This document shows positions 1 through 8,920 of a stretch of DNA of 64,000 bases, one piece after another. Both the position numbers and the translations under genes were made by a program. The notes beneath the pieces are model-generated. The model did not search any database and was not told the origin of the DNA. It saw only the letters and a list, made by a program, of their open reading frames with translations. Position 1 is the first letter of the stretch. Each line of letters opens with the position of its first letter. The DNA is taken from positions 930,001 through 994,000 of the forward strand of contig CANLNT010000001.1 in NCBI GenBank assembly GCA_947492825.1, read 5' to 3'. Source of the stretch: an uncultured Paracoccaceae bacterium (lineage in GTDB: Bacteria; Pseudomonadota; Alphaproteobacteria; Rhodobacterales; Rhodobacteraceae).

Positions 1-31
1 TGGCGATAGAACGCTGCAAAAGTTGTCGTGC

Positions 32-448
32 TTAGTCGTCGCGACCAGGCTCGTCTGGGTTGCTTGAGAACAAGGCAATTTTATTCCCCTGAGGGTCGCG
101 CAGATAGCCGACATAAAACCGTGGTCCATATGCGGCACGAAATCCGGGCTGGCCTTCGTCGGAACCACCGGCGGCCAGTGCGGCTGCGTGCAGGTCGCGG
201 ACCTGTTCTTGGGTCTGCGCCTCAAAGGCCACCATCGCACCATTCCCAGCCGAAGCGGGGCGGCCATCAAAGGTTGGTTTGACGTAGTAATCAGGTAGCA
301 ATGATGTTTGATCTGCCCGAATGGGCAGCGCGCAGCTGAGACCTTCGGTGCTTTCCGTGAGGTCGTAGCCAAGGGCTGGCAGGAAGGCCGCATAGAACCG
401 CTTGGCTTTGGCCATATCGTCGGCGCCAACTGTGACATAGGCGATCAT
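32..448 (-). CDS. VOC (glyoxalase-fold) family protein
   Basis: 138-aa single-domain protein of the vicinal oxygen chelate superfamily. The N-terminal stretch with AKRFYAAFLPALGY is the usual first beta-alpha unit, and the C-terminal FYVGYLRDPQGNKIALF is the usual last strand with the DPxGN turn. The length equals one VOC module, so a dimer is expected. Substrate is unknown: such proteins include glyoxalases, antibiotic-binding proteins and dioxygenases. It stands alone on the minus strand near the window edge, so its operon context on the left is not visible. Family assignment is firm; function is not. Confidence 0.85.
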   Translation of the reverse strand: MIAYVTVGADDMAKAKRFYAAFLPALGYDLTESTEGLSCALPIRADQTSLLPDYYVKPTFDGRPASAGNGAMVAFEAQTQEQVRDLHAAALAAGGSDEGQPGFRAAYGPRFYVGYLRDPQGNKIALFSSNPDEPGRDD

Positions 449-590
449 TGTATGGAATCCTTTGGTCTATTGCGTGGTGCGATTGTATTGCGGGCAGGCG
501 AAAGCGCAATTGGTCTGATCAGTGACATTGCCTGATGGGTAGGGTCATGTCTTGCGCCCCGATGACGGCCAACGTGTTGAGAAAGTGTGG

Positions 591-1475
591 TCAGCAGAGC
601 GCGAATGTGGAGTTTTGCGACAATGGCCCGTTTGGTTGCACACGGCCCTTGCCTGTCAGATCGACTAGATGGGCAAAGACGTTGCGTGCGGCGGCGGGAT
701 GCATTGCTTTGGGCACATCGGTGTAAATCAACGTTGTCAGAGCCACAGGTGTCATTGGTCCCGATTGCAGTGCCGCGACGATCTGGTCAGAGCGGGCATT
801 GCGGTGATCAATGAGCCATTGCAGGCGTGCTTTGGGGTCCAGAACCGGATCGCCGTGGCCGGGGTGGTATGTCGTCTCTGGGCGTTGCAGCATAAGGTGG
901 CAAGAGGCCATGAAATCGGTCAGATCGCCATCTGGCGGTGAGACAAGTGAGCTGGCCCAACCCATCACGAGATCGCCGGTAAAGGCCACGTCGCGCCACG
1001 CAATGGCAATGTGATTGCCCATGTGCCCCGGCGTGTGCAGCACGCTAAAGCCACCGGGTAGCGTGTCACCGTTAGCGACGGTCTTGTCGGGGGCAAAGTC
1101 GAGGTCAACCCCTTCGCCGCCACCGGCCAGACCGCTGGCCGCAAGGGTCTGCATCACAGCACTGCGGCCTGCGTCACTGGGTCCAAAAGCCACAACGGGA
1201 CACCGCAGCACATCGGCCAGGGGACGGGCAAGAGGGGCATGGTCGAGGTGGCTGTGGGTGACGATGATCTGAGTAACGTTGCGTCCAGCGATGGCTGAGA
1301 GCAGCGCGTCCTGATGGTCGGGCAGCATTGGGCCGGGGTCGATGATGGCCAAAGCGTCCCCGGTTGCGACGACATAGCTGTTGGTGCCGGTGTAAGTCAT
1401 CGGAGACGGGTTGCCCGCCCTGATCCGCAGCACACCGGGCGACACCGTCACCGGTTGGCCAATCTCATCCGACAT
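591..1475 (-). CDS. MBL-fold metallo-hydrolase (LACTB2-like)
   Basis: 294-aa metallo-beta-lactamase fold protein. THSHLDHAPLA gives the HxHxDH metal-binding motif; further metal ligands lie in HTPGHMGNH, FTGDLVMG and YHPGHGDPV. The C-terminal ~70 residues (from LQWLIDHRNAR) look like the winged-helix domain found in LACTB2-type hydrolases. An in-frame start exists further upstream at 1541, but it would overlap the divergent kinase gene; the ATG at 1475 (MSDEIGQPVTV) is preferred. It is divergent from the histidine kinase at 1518 with a 42-bp shared promoter region. Substrate is unknown; RNA, thioester and lactone hydrolases all occur in this group. Confidence 0.88.
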   Translation of the reverse strand: MSDEIGQPVTVSPGVLRIRAGNPSPMTYTGTNSYVVATGDALAIIDPGPMLPDHQDALLSAIAGRNVTQIIVTHSHLDHAPLARPLADVLRCPVVAFGPSDAGRSAVMQTLAASGLAGGGEGVDLDFAPDKTVANGDTLPGGFSVLHTPGHMGNHIAIAWRDVAFTGDLVMGWASSLVSPPDGDLTDFMASCHLMLQRPETTYHPGHGDPVLDPKARLQWLIDHRNARSDQIVAALQSGPMTPVALTTLIYTDVPKAMHPAAARNVFAHLVDLTGKGRVQPNGPLSQNSTFALC

Positions 1476-1517
1476 ATCGCGCTTTCCGATCCTGAACTGC
1501 CCCGCTAGGTTTGGTCT

Positions 1518-2837
1518 ATGTTCTTTAGCTGGCTCAAACAATACATGCCGCGTGGGCTATATGGGCGGGCTTTGCTCATCCTGATCCTGCCTGTTGTCAC
1601 GCTCCAGCTTTTGGTGTCGGTGGTTTTTATCCAGCGACATTTTGAAGGTGTCACCCGTCAGATGACGCGGGCTGTGGCGATTGATCTGAGCTTTGTCATT
1701 GAAACGGCTAACGCAGCCGCGACTTTTGCCGAAGCCCGGCGAGCCGTGGATGCAATTGCGGGGCCCTTGCAGATGGTGGCCGATTGGCCAGAAGCGATCC
1801 CGGAGGAGGGCTTGCAGAACCCTTGGACCGATTTCACCGGCCCTAGTGTGAACCGTTATCTGCGTGCGCAGGTTCCCGCGATCGAGATGGTCTCTCTGGC
1901 GGACAGGCGGCAGGTTTCGGTGGCGGTGAAAACCATACATGGCCCGCTAACGCTGGATTTTGCGCGTTCGCGGGTATCTGCGTCAAACCCGCACCAGCTA
2001 TTGGTAATCATGGTGGTGCTAGGCGGGCTGATGACGGCGATTGCCTATCTGTTTTTGCGCAACCAGTTACGCCCGATCAAGCGGATGGCGGCGGCCGCTG
2101 CGGCCTATGGCAAGGGCCGGATTACCAATTACAGCCCTTCGGGCGCGGTCGAGGTGCGCGCGGCAGGCATGGCGTTTCTGGATATGCGCAACCGGCTGGA
2201 ACGCCAGACCCAATCGCGTACCATGATGTTGTCTGGCGTGAGCCACGACCTGCGCACGCCGCTGACCCGGTTGCGGCTGGGGCTGTCGCTGCTTGACGAG
2301 GACGATGCGGCCCCGCTGGTGCGCGACGTGGAAGACATGCAGCATCTGTTGGATGCGTTTCTTGATTTCGCGCGCGCAGATGCAGGCGATGATCTGGTGC
2401 CCACCGTGCCGCGTGCCTGCGTCGAAGAGGTGTTGGAAGACGCGGCACGGATGGGGCAGGCAGTGCGCCTCTCAGAGGCAACAGGGTCTGATGATCCCGT
2501 GCCGCTGCGCCCGCTGGCGATCCGTCGGGCGCTTGCCAATCTGGTGGGAAATGCGTTGCGCTATGGCAACCAAGCCGAGATTGGAGTGCATGTCACCGAC
2601 CGCGCGGTGCGCTTTGTGGTTGAAGACGACGGCCCCGGCATCCCGCCCGCACGGCGCGAAGAGGCGCTGCAACCTTTCACCAGGCTGGATACCGCCCGCA
2701 ATCAGGACAAGGGATCAGGAGTGGGCCTTGGCCTTGCCATCGTCGCCGACATCGCGCGCAGCCATGGCGGTGTGCTGCGCCTAGGCGACAGTGAAGCGCT
2801 GGGCGGCTTGAAGGCTGAAGTGGTCTTGGCGCGATAG
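1518..2837 (+). CDS. EnvZ-like sensor histidine kinase
   Basis: 439-aa inner-membrane sensor kinase. One membrane segment lies near residues 14-34 and another near 158-180, enclosing a periplasmic loop. A HAMP linker follows, then the phospho-acceptor H-box SHDLRTPLTRLRL (His243) and the ATPase boxes NLVGNALRYG (N), VEDDGPGIP (G1) and GSGVGLGLAI (G2). This arrangement is typical of EnvZ/OmpR-type kinases. No response regulator gene is adjacent in the window, so the partner is unknown. It diverges from the MBL-fold gene; the signal sensed cannot be read from the sequence. Confidence 0.92.
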   Translation: MFFSWLKQYMPRGLYGRALLILILPVVTLQLLVSVVFIQRHFEGVTRQMTRAVAIDLSFVIETANAAATFAEARRAVDAIAGPLQMVADWPEAIPEEGLQNPWTDFTGPSVNRYLRAQVPAIEMVSLADRRQVSVAVKTIHGPLTLDFARSRVSASNPHQLLVIMVVLGGLMTAIAYLFLRNQLRPIKRMAAAAAAYGKGRITNYSPSGAVEVRAAGMAFLDMRNRLERQTQSRTMMLSGVSHDLRTPLTRLRLGLSLLDEDDAAPLVRDVEDMQHLLDAFLDFARADAGDDLVPTVPRACVEEVLEDAARMGQAVRLSEATGSDDPVPLRPLAIRRALANLVGNALRYGNQAEIGVHVTDRAVRFVVEDDGPGIPPARREEALQPFTRLDTARNQDKGSGVGLGLAIVADIARSHGGVLRLGDSEALGGLKAEVVLAR

Positions 2838-3073
2838 TTGGGCGGTGGGACCAAGGGATCGGCTTGATTGTGCGTAGGAAGGACTGGTGGGTCAGCAGTC
2901 AGTTTGGATGGCTATTTTTGTGGTGGCACATCGAGACGCCCTTCATGTTTGCACGCCAACAACGGTTGTTGTTTCCCTGCCTATAATATCTGAGTTTTGT
3001 TGTCAGGTTGGGCAAACCGGCACCGTATTGAATAATCTCTAAGACGGGGTACTCATGATCTTTGAAGGTGAAC

Positions 3074-3931
3074 ATGAACCCAGACGTTTTCAAGCCAATT
3101 GAAATTCCAGCGGACTTGGCGCCGTATTTCAGGCGGGCAATGGTCGCGTTTTCGGACGTCCCGGTGGACCTGGAGTTTGTGGTGCGTGGTACGGGATATT
3201 GTTACCTGGGCTGGACACCAAACGGCCGATGGAGCGGCCGCGTCAACGGTATCCCAGTCATCGACACCGACATGGACGGATCGCTTCATTTATCTGGTCA
3301 GGTGTTCGATGGCGAGGTGATCTGTCGATCATCGGGTCTGTTGCAACAGATTTTTTGCGAGTTCACAGCTTTGGGGCAATTCGCGTTGCTCGGGATCCCT
3401 GGGCGTGAAACTTTTGAACGTGCAATAAATCCTGTCGGATTGGTTCCGCTACTTGGCGCGGTGCAAGAGGCACTTGATACCTCTTTGCCGTTAAAAAGTG
3501 CGGAATGCTTGTCAGAAGCTATGTTCAGAGCGCTATCCACGTTGCCCGCAGCGATGACGGTACCCCAATACCTTCAGGCGATGGTTGGTGACATCGAGAG
3601 AACGCACGGCAATATCAAGGTTACAGATCTCCTTGCAAAGGTGCCGGTTTCGGAACGCAAAGCGAGGGATAAGTTTGGCCACCTTGTTGGTCTATCTCCG
3701 AAGCGTTTCGCCAAACTTCTCCAGATCAATCATGCCTTTGGGGCAATGCTTGAATTGGGCAGCCAGAGGCTGGCCGAACTTGCTATTGAATGCGGGTTTT
3801 CGGATCAAGCACATATGACGCGGGCATTTGCCGACTTCTTGGGCAATAGCCCGGTTAGATTTTCCGAGGATATCGAGCCAACGCTCAAGCAGTTCGTTGG
3901 ATATTCACGGCAACTGAAGTCAGATCGCTAG
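3074..3931 (+). CDS. AraC-family transcriptional regulator
   Basis: 285-aa regulator. The C-terminal ~100 residues hold the double helix-turn-helix of AraC/XylS proteins. The second helix pair is recognisable as LAELAIECGFSDQAHMTRAF followed by FLGNSPVRF, equivalent to the usual GFSDQSHFxRxFKxxxGxSPxxxR signature. The N-terminal ~180 residues resemble an AraC effector-binding domain but show no specific motif. A TTG start 12 bp upstream is in frame; the ATG at 3074 is preferred, with AAGG five bases before it. There is no neighbouring operon that reveals its target; the next gene is convergent. Confidence 0.85.
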   Translation: MNPDVFKPIEIPADLAPYFRRAMVAFSDVPVDLEFVVRGTGYCYLGWTPNGRWSGRVNGIPVIDTDMDGSLHLSGQVFDGEVICRSSGLLQQIFCEFTALGQFALLGIPGRETFERAINPVGLVPLLGAVQEALDTSLPLKSAECLSEAMFRALSTLPAAMTVPQYLQAMVGDIERTHGNIKVTDLLAKVPVSERKARDKFGHLVGLSPKRFAKLLQINHAFGAMLELGSQRLAELAIECGFSDQAHMTRAFADFLGNSPVRFSEDIEPTLKQFVGYSRQLKSDR

Positions 3932-3936
3932 CCACG

Positions 3937-4686
3937 TCAGGTTTCGCGGTTGGTGTCCAATATTTCAACCCAGTCCATCAATGCGTTCAACCGATTTTCC
4001 AACGTGTAGGGATTCAAATCCTGGATTTCGATGAAGGCAAACCGCTCTGTCAGCCCCAACATTGATCCGGTTCTCATGTGCCATTTCTCACTCTTTCGGT
4101 AAAAGAGGTGAGGAGCATCCAAGAGTGACGACTGGACTTTTTCTGAAATGGCGTCCTGAGCGCCGGTAAGGCCCCGAACAGTATAGGTGTCCGAAAACGG
4201 CTTTGGCATACCAACTTTGGGAAAGTGAGGTGCTGTCCGTTTCTTAACAGTGGCAAGGGCAGAGGCATCGATGTCCAAAAGTCCATCCAACATATTGGAT
4301 TTCAGATGAATGAATAATGGTGGAAAAATAGGTGTCTTGGACAGTTTGGTGAAGATGTGAACAGAACCGCTGCCCGGGTCACGTGTTCTTGTCTTCTGTT
4401 TGCCATGAGCGACAAGGAGAAAGTCGCGCCCTCTAATTTCCCCTTTGATCGTCAACCAAACTCTAAAGGAATAATAATCCGACGGATTTCCGATGTTGTG
4501 CAAGGTTTCACCGGACAGTTGGGATGGCAGGACGTCACGTGGGGTGCGGTCGATTTCCCACCCGTTGTCCCTGGCGAGCTTGGTTATCAGGCGTGCATGG
4601 CGACGTTTGCGAAAAAGCAGCTTGGGCACGCCATAAAGAAACAGCACTAGAAGCAGGATTATGAAGAACGCGTGGAGGTATATCAT
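3937..4686 (-). CDS. Hypothetical membrane-anchored protein
   Basis: About 249 aa, not recognised. Residues 2-24 (IYLHAFFIILLLVLFLYGVP) form one strong membrane helix followed by a basic KLLFRKRRHAR stretch, giving an N-out, C-in anchor with a soluble cytoplasmic domain of ~215 residues rich in beta-type sequence. I start at the ATG at 4686 because it places the helix at the N-terminus. It is convergent with the AraC gene (5-bp gap) and followed upstream by small exported proteins. Base composition is lower in GC than the window average, suggesting recent acquisition. Confidence 0.6.
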   Translation of the reverse strand: MIYLHAFFIILLLVLFLYGVPKLLFRKRRHARLITKLARDNGWEIDRTPRDVLPSQLSGETLHNIGNPSDYYSFRVWLTIKGEIRGRDFLLVAHGKQKTRTRDPGSGSVHIFTKLSKTPIFPPLFIHLKSNMLDGLLDIDASALATVKKRTAPHFPKVGMPKPFSDTYTVRGLTGAQDAISEKVQSSLLDAPHLFYRKSEKWHMRTGSMLGLTERFAFIEIQDLNPYTLENRLNALMDWVEILDTNRET

Positions 4687-4844
4687 TCTTGTTGCTTCCA
4701 CATAGATTTCGCCGGGCCGAGAGGTTGGCGGCAGTTCAGATTGATTACGAATGTCTGCGGATCTTCTCCGGTGGATTTAGGGCGTGTTTCAGCCCTGTAG
4801 CTTAAGGTCTGCCCATTGATCGGATCACCAAGAGTGTTTGCAAA

Positions 4845-5153
4845 TTACACAAATTCCAGTCCTTTGAAGTTGTCACTCACACCAGCTGCGCCCATTGCTG
4901 CTTCGTCTTCGGACAACCCTTGCGCTTGCAGATTTTTCATCTGCTGCTGAAATACATTTGCCTGCTTTGTGCCTTCCGGAAACTGTTTGATTATCTCTTC
5001 GGGCGTACTCGATTGCCGCATCATGACGACGGCTTGGTCGATCTCATCTTGGGGCATCACTTGAGCGAATGCCGGTGGGGAGAAGAGGCAGATGAGAGAA
5101 ATCGTTTCACTAACATGATGAAATAAATCGCTTTTGCTGAGTATTGTAGACAC
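4845..5153 (-). CDS. Small hypothetical exported protein
   Basis: 102 aa, not recognised. Residues ~17-31 (TISLICLFSPPAFAQ) resemble a signal peptide with an AxA-Q cleavage site, although the stretch before it is unusually acidic and long for a signal sequence. The mature part is short, helical and acidic (SSTPEEIIKQF, QGLSEDEAAMGAAG). It ends 7 bp downstream of the next lipoprotein-like gene on the same strand, so the two may be co-transcribed. A start later in the ORF cannot be excluded. Confidence 0.45.
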   Translation of the reverse strand: MSTILSKSDLFHHVSETISLICLFSPPAFAQVMPQDEIDQAVVMMRQSSTPEEIIKQFPEGTKQANVFQQQMKNLQAQGLSEDEAAMGAAGVSDNFKGLEFV

Positions 5154-5159
5154 TTCGGC

Positions 5160-5741
5160 TTAGTTCGCTGATGGATACTCAATCGTGATCAAAGTGCCGG
5201 AGACCAGAAATTCATCACTGGTGGGCAATTGGTCGTATTTGAGCGACACGCGGACATCGCCACTCAATTTGTCGATGTAAGTACCGCGCAATTCTCCGGC
5301 CTTTGATCCTGCAAAGTGACGATGCTCCAATCCCTCTACCGTCGAGCGGCTAAGCCCAAGTGAGCGTAAATAGTCTGCGTTCATGATCACTTCTGCGGTG
5401 TAGAATTCGGTAAATTCAGGTGATTCAAGTGGTCGCAAGGTGCACTGTTCGCCACCTTCGAGTGCTGCAATGAAATACCGCTCTTCTTTCTTCTCATAAC
5501 CCTGGCCCGTGACATTGCACATGTCTTCGGTGCAATCGGCAGAGGGAAGGGCCTTCACGCCTTCCGCGCGCTCTAAGGCTTCGCGCGCAAACAGGTCGCA
5601 AGGTTCGAATTTTGGGACTTGAGCTTTCACGATATACCGCGTGATTGGACCTTCCACAGATATTTGTGGGTCTTCACGGCACGCGGCGAGAAGAAGCACT
5701 ATGGCAGGCAATTTCAGCCACAAGAGCCGACGAGACGACAT
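5160..5741 (-). CDS. Putative lipoprotein, unknown function
   Basis: 193 aa starting at the ATG at 5741 (MSSRRLLWLKLPAIVLLLAAC). The sequence LLLAAC is a good lipobox, so Cys21 is the likely lipidated residue of the mature protein. The remainder contains several cysteines (EPCDLFA, CTEDMCNV, EQCTL) that could form disulfides in the periplasm. The ORF is open further upstream to 5822, but that start would put the lipobox mid-protein. It follows the small secreted protein gene at 5816 on the same strand. No family was recognised. Confidence 0.6.
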   Translation of the reverse strand: MSSRRLLWLKLPAIVLLLAACREDPQISVEGPITRYIVKAQVPKFEPCDLFAREALERAEGVKALPSADCTEDMCNVTGQGYEKKEERYFIAALEGGEQCTLRPLESPEFTEFYTAEVIMNADYLRSLGLSRSTVEGLEHRHFAGSKAGELRGTYIDKLSGDVRVSLKYDQLPTSDEFLVSGTLITIEYPSAN

Positions 5742-5815
5742 TTTTGACTGGCACCGCGCATCGCACGTTTGGCCTGCCATTTCGGTCCGATCTTCCAGAG
5801 GGATATTTGCGTTGT

Positions 5816-6190
5816 TCAACATGAAACCGTCACATCGACTGTGTACGTTGTTCCATCACCTCTGCGAACCTCGTCAGCGGCTTCGAACCCCAATTTTGAA
5901 AATGAAACGGCGCTGAGGCCGAATTTGTATTCGTCGGCGGCGGCGTGAAAAACGACCGCAACTGTGTCTGCAAAGCCGGTGGCCTTGAAGAAGAAACCGT
6001 CACCATCCGTGTCTTTTTCAGAAAAACCCGGATCGGCGGTTCGAACGTTCAACATGCCATTGGACAGAAGCTCGCAAGAAACTTCCAACTCTGTCGCGTG
6101 ACCTTCGACGTCCAAGGTTGCAGTCCCCGCATGTCCGACAGAAGCGAGCAACACGCCCGATACCGAAATTCCACAAAGTAACCGTCTCAA
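5816..6190 (-). CDS. Small hypothetical secreted protein
   Basis: 124 aa with a classical signal peptide (MRRLLCGISVSGVLLASVGHA, cleavage after residue 21). The mature domain of ~100 aa is beta-rich, has two cysteines (VSCELLS and the C-terminal Cys) that could pair, and an acidic DTDGDGFFF stretch that could bind calcium. It is the first gene of an apparent minus-strand trio with the lipoprotein and the 102-aa protein. No family was recognised. Confidence 0.6.
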   Translation of the reverse strand: MRRLLCGISVSGVLLASVGHAGTATLDVEGHATELEVSCELLSNGMLNVRTADPGFSEKDTDGDGFFFKATGFADTVAVVFHAAADEYKFGLSAVSFSKLGFEAADEVRRGDGTTYTVDVTVSC

Positions 6191-6381
6191 TCATCTCTCC
6201 TTTTTCCCAAGACTATTCGGTGCCCCCGGTTGAGAGATTGAATATTTCGGCAAAGTTGAATGTGACGCTGGGCTTTCCAGATTTCCTGTGCAGCAGAGCA
6301 TGTTCATGTGTCGGCCAATCGGCTCGTCACTTGCGACGCAAGACCTCCACCTGGCTGGGGGGGTTGCGTGCCACCTTTGTG

Positions 6382-7719
6382 TCAGCCGAGGAAGACCTTG
6401 CCTTCCGGATAACCGACTTTGGGTTTGCTTTGAGTGGCAAGAAGAAACGCGAGCGTGAGTGGTCCAAGACGACCGACAAACATTATCAAGATAATCATGG
6501 CGCGCCCGAATTCATCGAGCTCTCCGGTGGCACCTCTTGATAGGCCGACTGTGCCAAACGCCGAGCAAACCTCGAAAAGAAGGTCAAGAAAATCGCCCTT
6601 GTAGGTTATTGACGCCAGGAAAAGACCGATTGCCACCAAAAAGATCGAAAGAGCGGTCAAGGCCAGCACTTTCATGGTTTCCGACATGCCAAGGCTGCGG
6701 CCAAAGATTTGAAGCCGTTCCTGTCTGCGGAAGAATGCCAGCGTCGCCAGACCCAGTACAATCAGTGTGGTCACTTTGATGCCGCCAGCTGTGGACGATG
6801 GCCCGCCGCCAACCAGCATCAGCGCAAGCGTCATCACGGTCGTGCTGTTTTCCATTTCGGCATAGTCAAGTGTGTTGAACCCTGCCGTGCGCGGTGTCAC
6901 CGCCTGAAACCAGCTGGCCAGAACGCGCGCGCCGTCGCTGTCCAGCACGCCGAGTGTGGCAGGGTTATTCCATTCCAGGAGCGCGAACATGATCCAGGCA
7001 AATAAGATCAATGCCAGCGTGCCCGACAGCATCAGCTTGCTATGAAGCGTCAGTTTGCGCCAACTGCGCTGCTTGTTCAAATCTGCGAGAACGACAAAGC
7101 CTAGCCCGCTCAGGATGAAAAGCGCCGTGATGGTGATATTCACCACCGGGTCCGCCACATAGCCTGACAGACTATCCGAAAACAACGAGAAACCGGCATT
7201 GTTAAACGCAGATATGGCGTGGAAGAGCGCCTGCCAGAACCCGAGTGCCCAGCCAAACTCAGGCACAAATACAAACATCAGAATTGCTGTCGCGATGGCT
7301 TCGGCCGCGAAGGCCACCAAAATCACCGCCTTCACCAAAACGAACAGCTCGCTTACCCCAGCCTGGCCCAGTTCGTCACGCAGTACCAGCCGCTGAGGCA
7401 TCCCGATGGTCAGCCCAAGCATCATCAACAGAAGGGCTGCGAATGTCATCAGACCCAACCCGCCAATCTGGATGAGCACCGCAATGATGATCTGACCAAT
7501 CAGCGTGAAGCCGGAACCGGTATCCACGACCACCAGACCCGTGACCGTGACGGCCGATGCGGCTGTAAAAAGGGCATCGCTGAAGCTGACATCGCCTGAA
7601 TTGCTGAAGGGCAATCGCAACGCGACCGCTCCGGCGAGGATGAAGGCGGCGTAGATGCTTGCAAGGATTGCAGGTGGACTAAGGCGCTTTTGACGGATTG
7701 TAAGCTGAAGGCGGGACAT
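6382..7719 (-). CDS. TrkH/KtrB-family potassium uptake permease
   Basis: 445-aa integral membrane protein, the size of KtrB. It shows the repeated membrane-pore-membrane organisation of the TrkH/HKT superfamily: pore-loop sequences such as AVTVTGLVVVDTG near residue 60, TPRTAGFNTLD near residue 275, and EVCSAFGTVGLSRGATG near residue 380, which carry the conserved selectivity-filter glycines. It moves K+ (often Na+-coupled) across the inner membrane. The gene starts 8 bp after the end of the RCK-domain gene upstream, so both are one operon; the cytoplasmic partner gates this channel-like transporter. Confidence 0.93.
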   Translation of the reverse strand: MSRLQLTIRQKRLSPPAILASIYAAFILAGAVALRLPFSNSGDVSFSDALFTAASAVTVTGLVVVDTGSGFTLIGQIIIAVLIQIGGLGLMTFAALLLMMLGLTIGMPQRLVLRDELGQAGVSELFVLVKAVILVAFAAEAIATAILMFVFVPEFGWALGFWQALFHAISAFNNAGFSLFSDSLSGYVADPVVNITITALFILSGLGFVVLADLNKQRSWRKLTLHSKLMLSGTLALILFAWIMFALLEWNNPATLGVLDSDGARVLASWFQAVTPRTAGFNTLDYAEMENSTTVMTLALMLVGGGPSSTAGGIKVTTLIVLGLATLAFFRRQERLQIFGRSLGMSETMKVLALTALSIFLVAIGLFLASITYKGDFLDLLFEVCSAFGTVGLSRGATGELDEFGRAMIILIMFVGRLGPLTLAFLLATQSKPKVGYPEGKVFLG

Positions 7720-7727
7720 CCGGTGCC

Positions 7728-8390
7728 CTATAACCCGCGGGCAAATTCGCGAAGGTCCTGACGTCCGCCCAGCAGAAGCAAGAGATCGCCTTTTTCAAGA
7801 GTACAGCTATCGGCATCGCAACCAATGAAATCGGTCCCGCGCAAAACGCCGATGCAGCGGAGGCTGTGGTCCTGGCGGTAGCTGAGTTCAGACAGGGACT
7901 TGCCCTCCAAGCTTTCCGGGACCCGGAAATTGACAACATGTTGCCCGTTTCCGAGGCTCACGTAATCCCGCACCAAAGGGTTGTTCAGGACCTGTGCGAT
8001 ATGTTGGCCGACTTCACGCTCTGGGTGGATGACTCGGTCAACGCCCAGTTTTGAGAGAATGCGATGATGATTTTTCGATGTGGCCTTTGCCCAAATCGAG
8101 TCCACACCCAAGGTCTTGAGGTTCATCGTCGTCAGTACGCTTGCCTCGATTTTGGTCCCAATCGCGACAACGCCGACATCGACCGTATCGACCCCCGCCT
8201 CTCTGAGTGCCGCGTCGTCCCGAGCGTCGAGGATCAGGGCTTGCGACAAATGCTCAGCATGCGCGTTGACAAGGCGTTCGTTCTTGTCGATGCCGATGAC
8301 GTCATTCCCAAAGCGTTGCAAATCGCGGGCGAGGGTCGCCCCGAAAGTTCCCAAACCAATGACTGCAAAGGACCTGCGCTTGACCGACAT
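7728..8390 (-). CDS. KtrA/TrkA-type regulatory subunit (RCK domain)
   Basis: 220-aa cytoplasmic regulator of the adjacent K+ permease. The N-terminus SFAVIGLGTFGATLARDL is the Rossmann GxGxFG nucleotide-binding motif of an RCK_N domain, with the acidic ribose-binding IGIDKNE at the end of the second strand. An RCK_C/TrkA_C domain occupies roughly residues 140-218 (SLSELSYRQDHSLRCIGVLR). One RCK_N plus one RCK_C is the KtrA architecture rather than the duplicated TrkA. The ORF runs upstream to 8498, but the ATG at 8390 (MSVKRRSFAV) gives the family's normal N-terminus. Confidence 0.92.
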   Translation of the reverse strand: MSVKRRSFAVIGLGTFGATLARDLQRFGNDVIGIDKNERLVNAHAEHLSQALILDARDDAALREAGVDTVDVGVVAIGTKIEASVLTTMNLKTLGVDSIWAKATSKNHHRILSKLGVDRVIHPEREVGQHIAQVLNNPLVRDYVSLGNGQHVVNFRVPESLEGKSLSELSYRQDHSLRCIGVLRGTDFIGCDADSCTLEKGDLLLLLGGRQDLREFARGL

Positions 8391-8682
8391 ATGACACCTT
8401 ATGAGTGCGTGCTTTGTGATGAATGTATTCCGGAACGACGCTTTGCCAAGCCGTTGAGCGCGTTGAGATAATTTTCTGCCGAGTCGACGCCGGACCATTC
8501 AGCGGCAATTGGTGGGCGTGGTCAGACACGTGCTAATCGCTACTTCAGCGCAAAATTTCTGGGGGAAACTGACCTCTGGAAGGCCTCGCTCTACGGCTCG
8601 AACCTCCGAAGAAAGGCACAGGATGCCGCCGAAAACAGGACAAAGCGACGGAAAGCGCGATTTACTCAAAAGGGTGGCCGTG

Positions 8683-8772
8683 TGGCGGAGAGACAGGGAT
8701 TCGAACCCTGGGTAGGCTTGCACCCACAACGGTTTTCGAGACCGCCCCGTTCGACCACTCCGGCACCTCTCC
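8683..8772 (-). tRNA. tRNA-Ser (anticodon CGA)
   Basis: 90-nt gene read on the minus strand. The acceptor stem GGAGAGG pairs with TCTCTCC, followed by discriminator G and an encoded CCA. The anticodon stem is GCGGT/ACCGT with loop CTCGAAA, giving anticodon CGA (serine, UCG codons). A long variable arm (TTGTGGGTGCAAGCCTACCCA region) is as expected for a class II tRNA, and the T-loop GGTTCGAATCC is present. The 290 bp between it and the KtrA gene hold no gene that I can support. Confidence 0.95.
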
Positions 8773-8920
8773 GCGAAGGGTCAACGGGGTGCCGTTTAAT
8801 CGGGCCGCGCGGCCTTCGCAAGCCCGATCTGACTGCAGTGCTGACAATCCCGTGGGGCGGCCTTGGAAAACGGGCGCGCGGGGCATATCACTGAGTGAGA
8901 GCAGCAAAGGACTGTCCGAT

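Noticed and set aside
1475-1541. Longer start for the MBL-fold hydrolase
   Set aside because: It would overlap the divergent kinase start at 1518 and add 22 residues not typical of the family.
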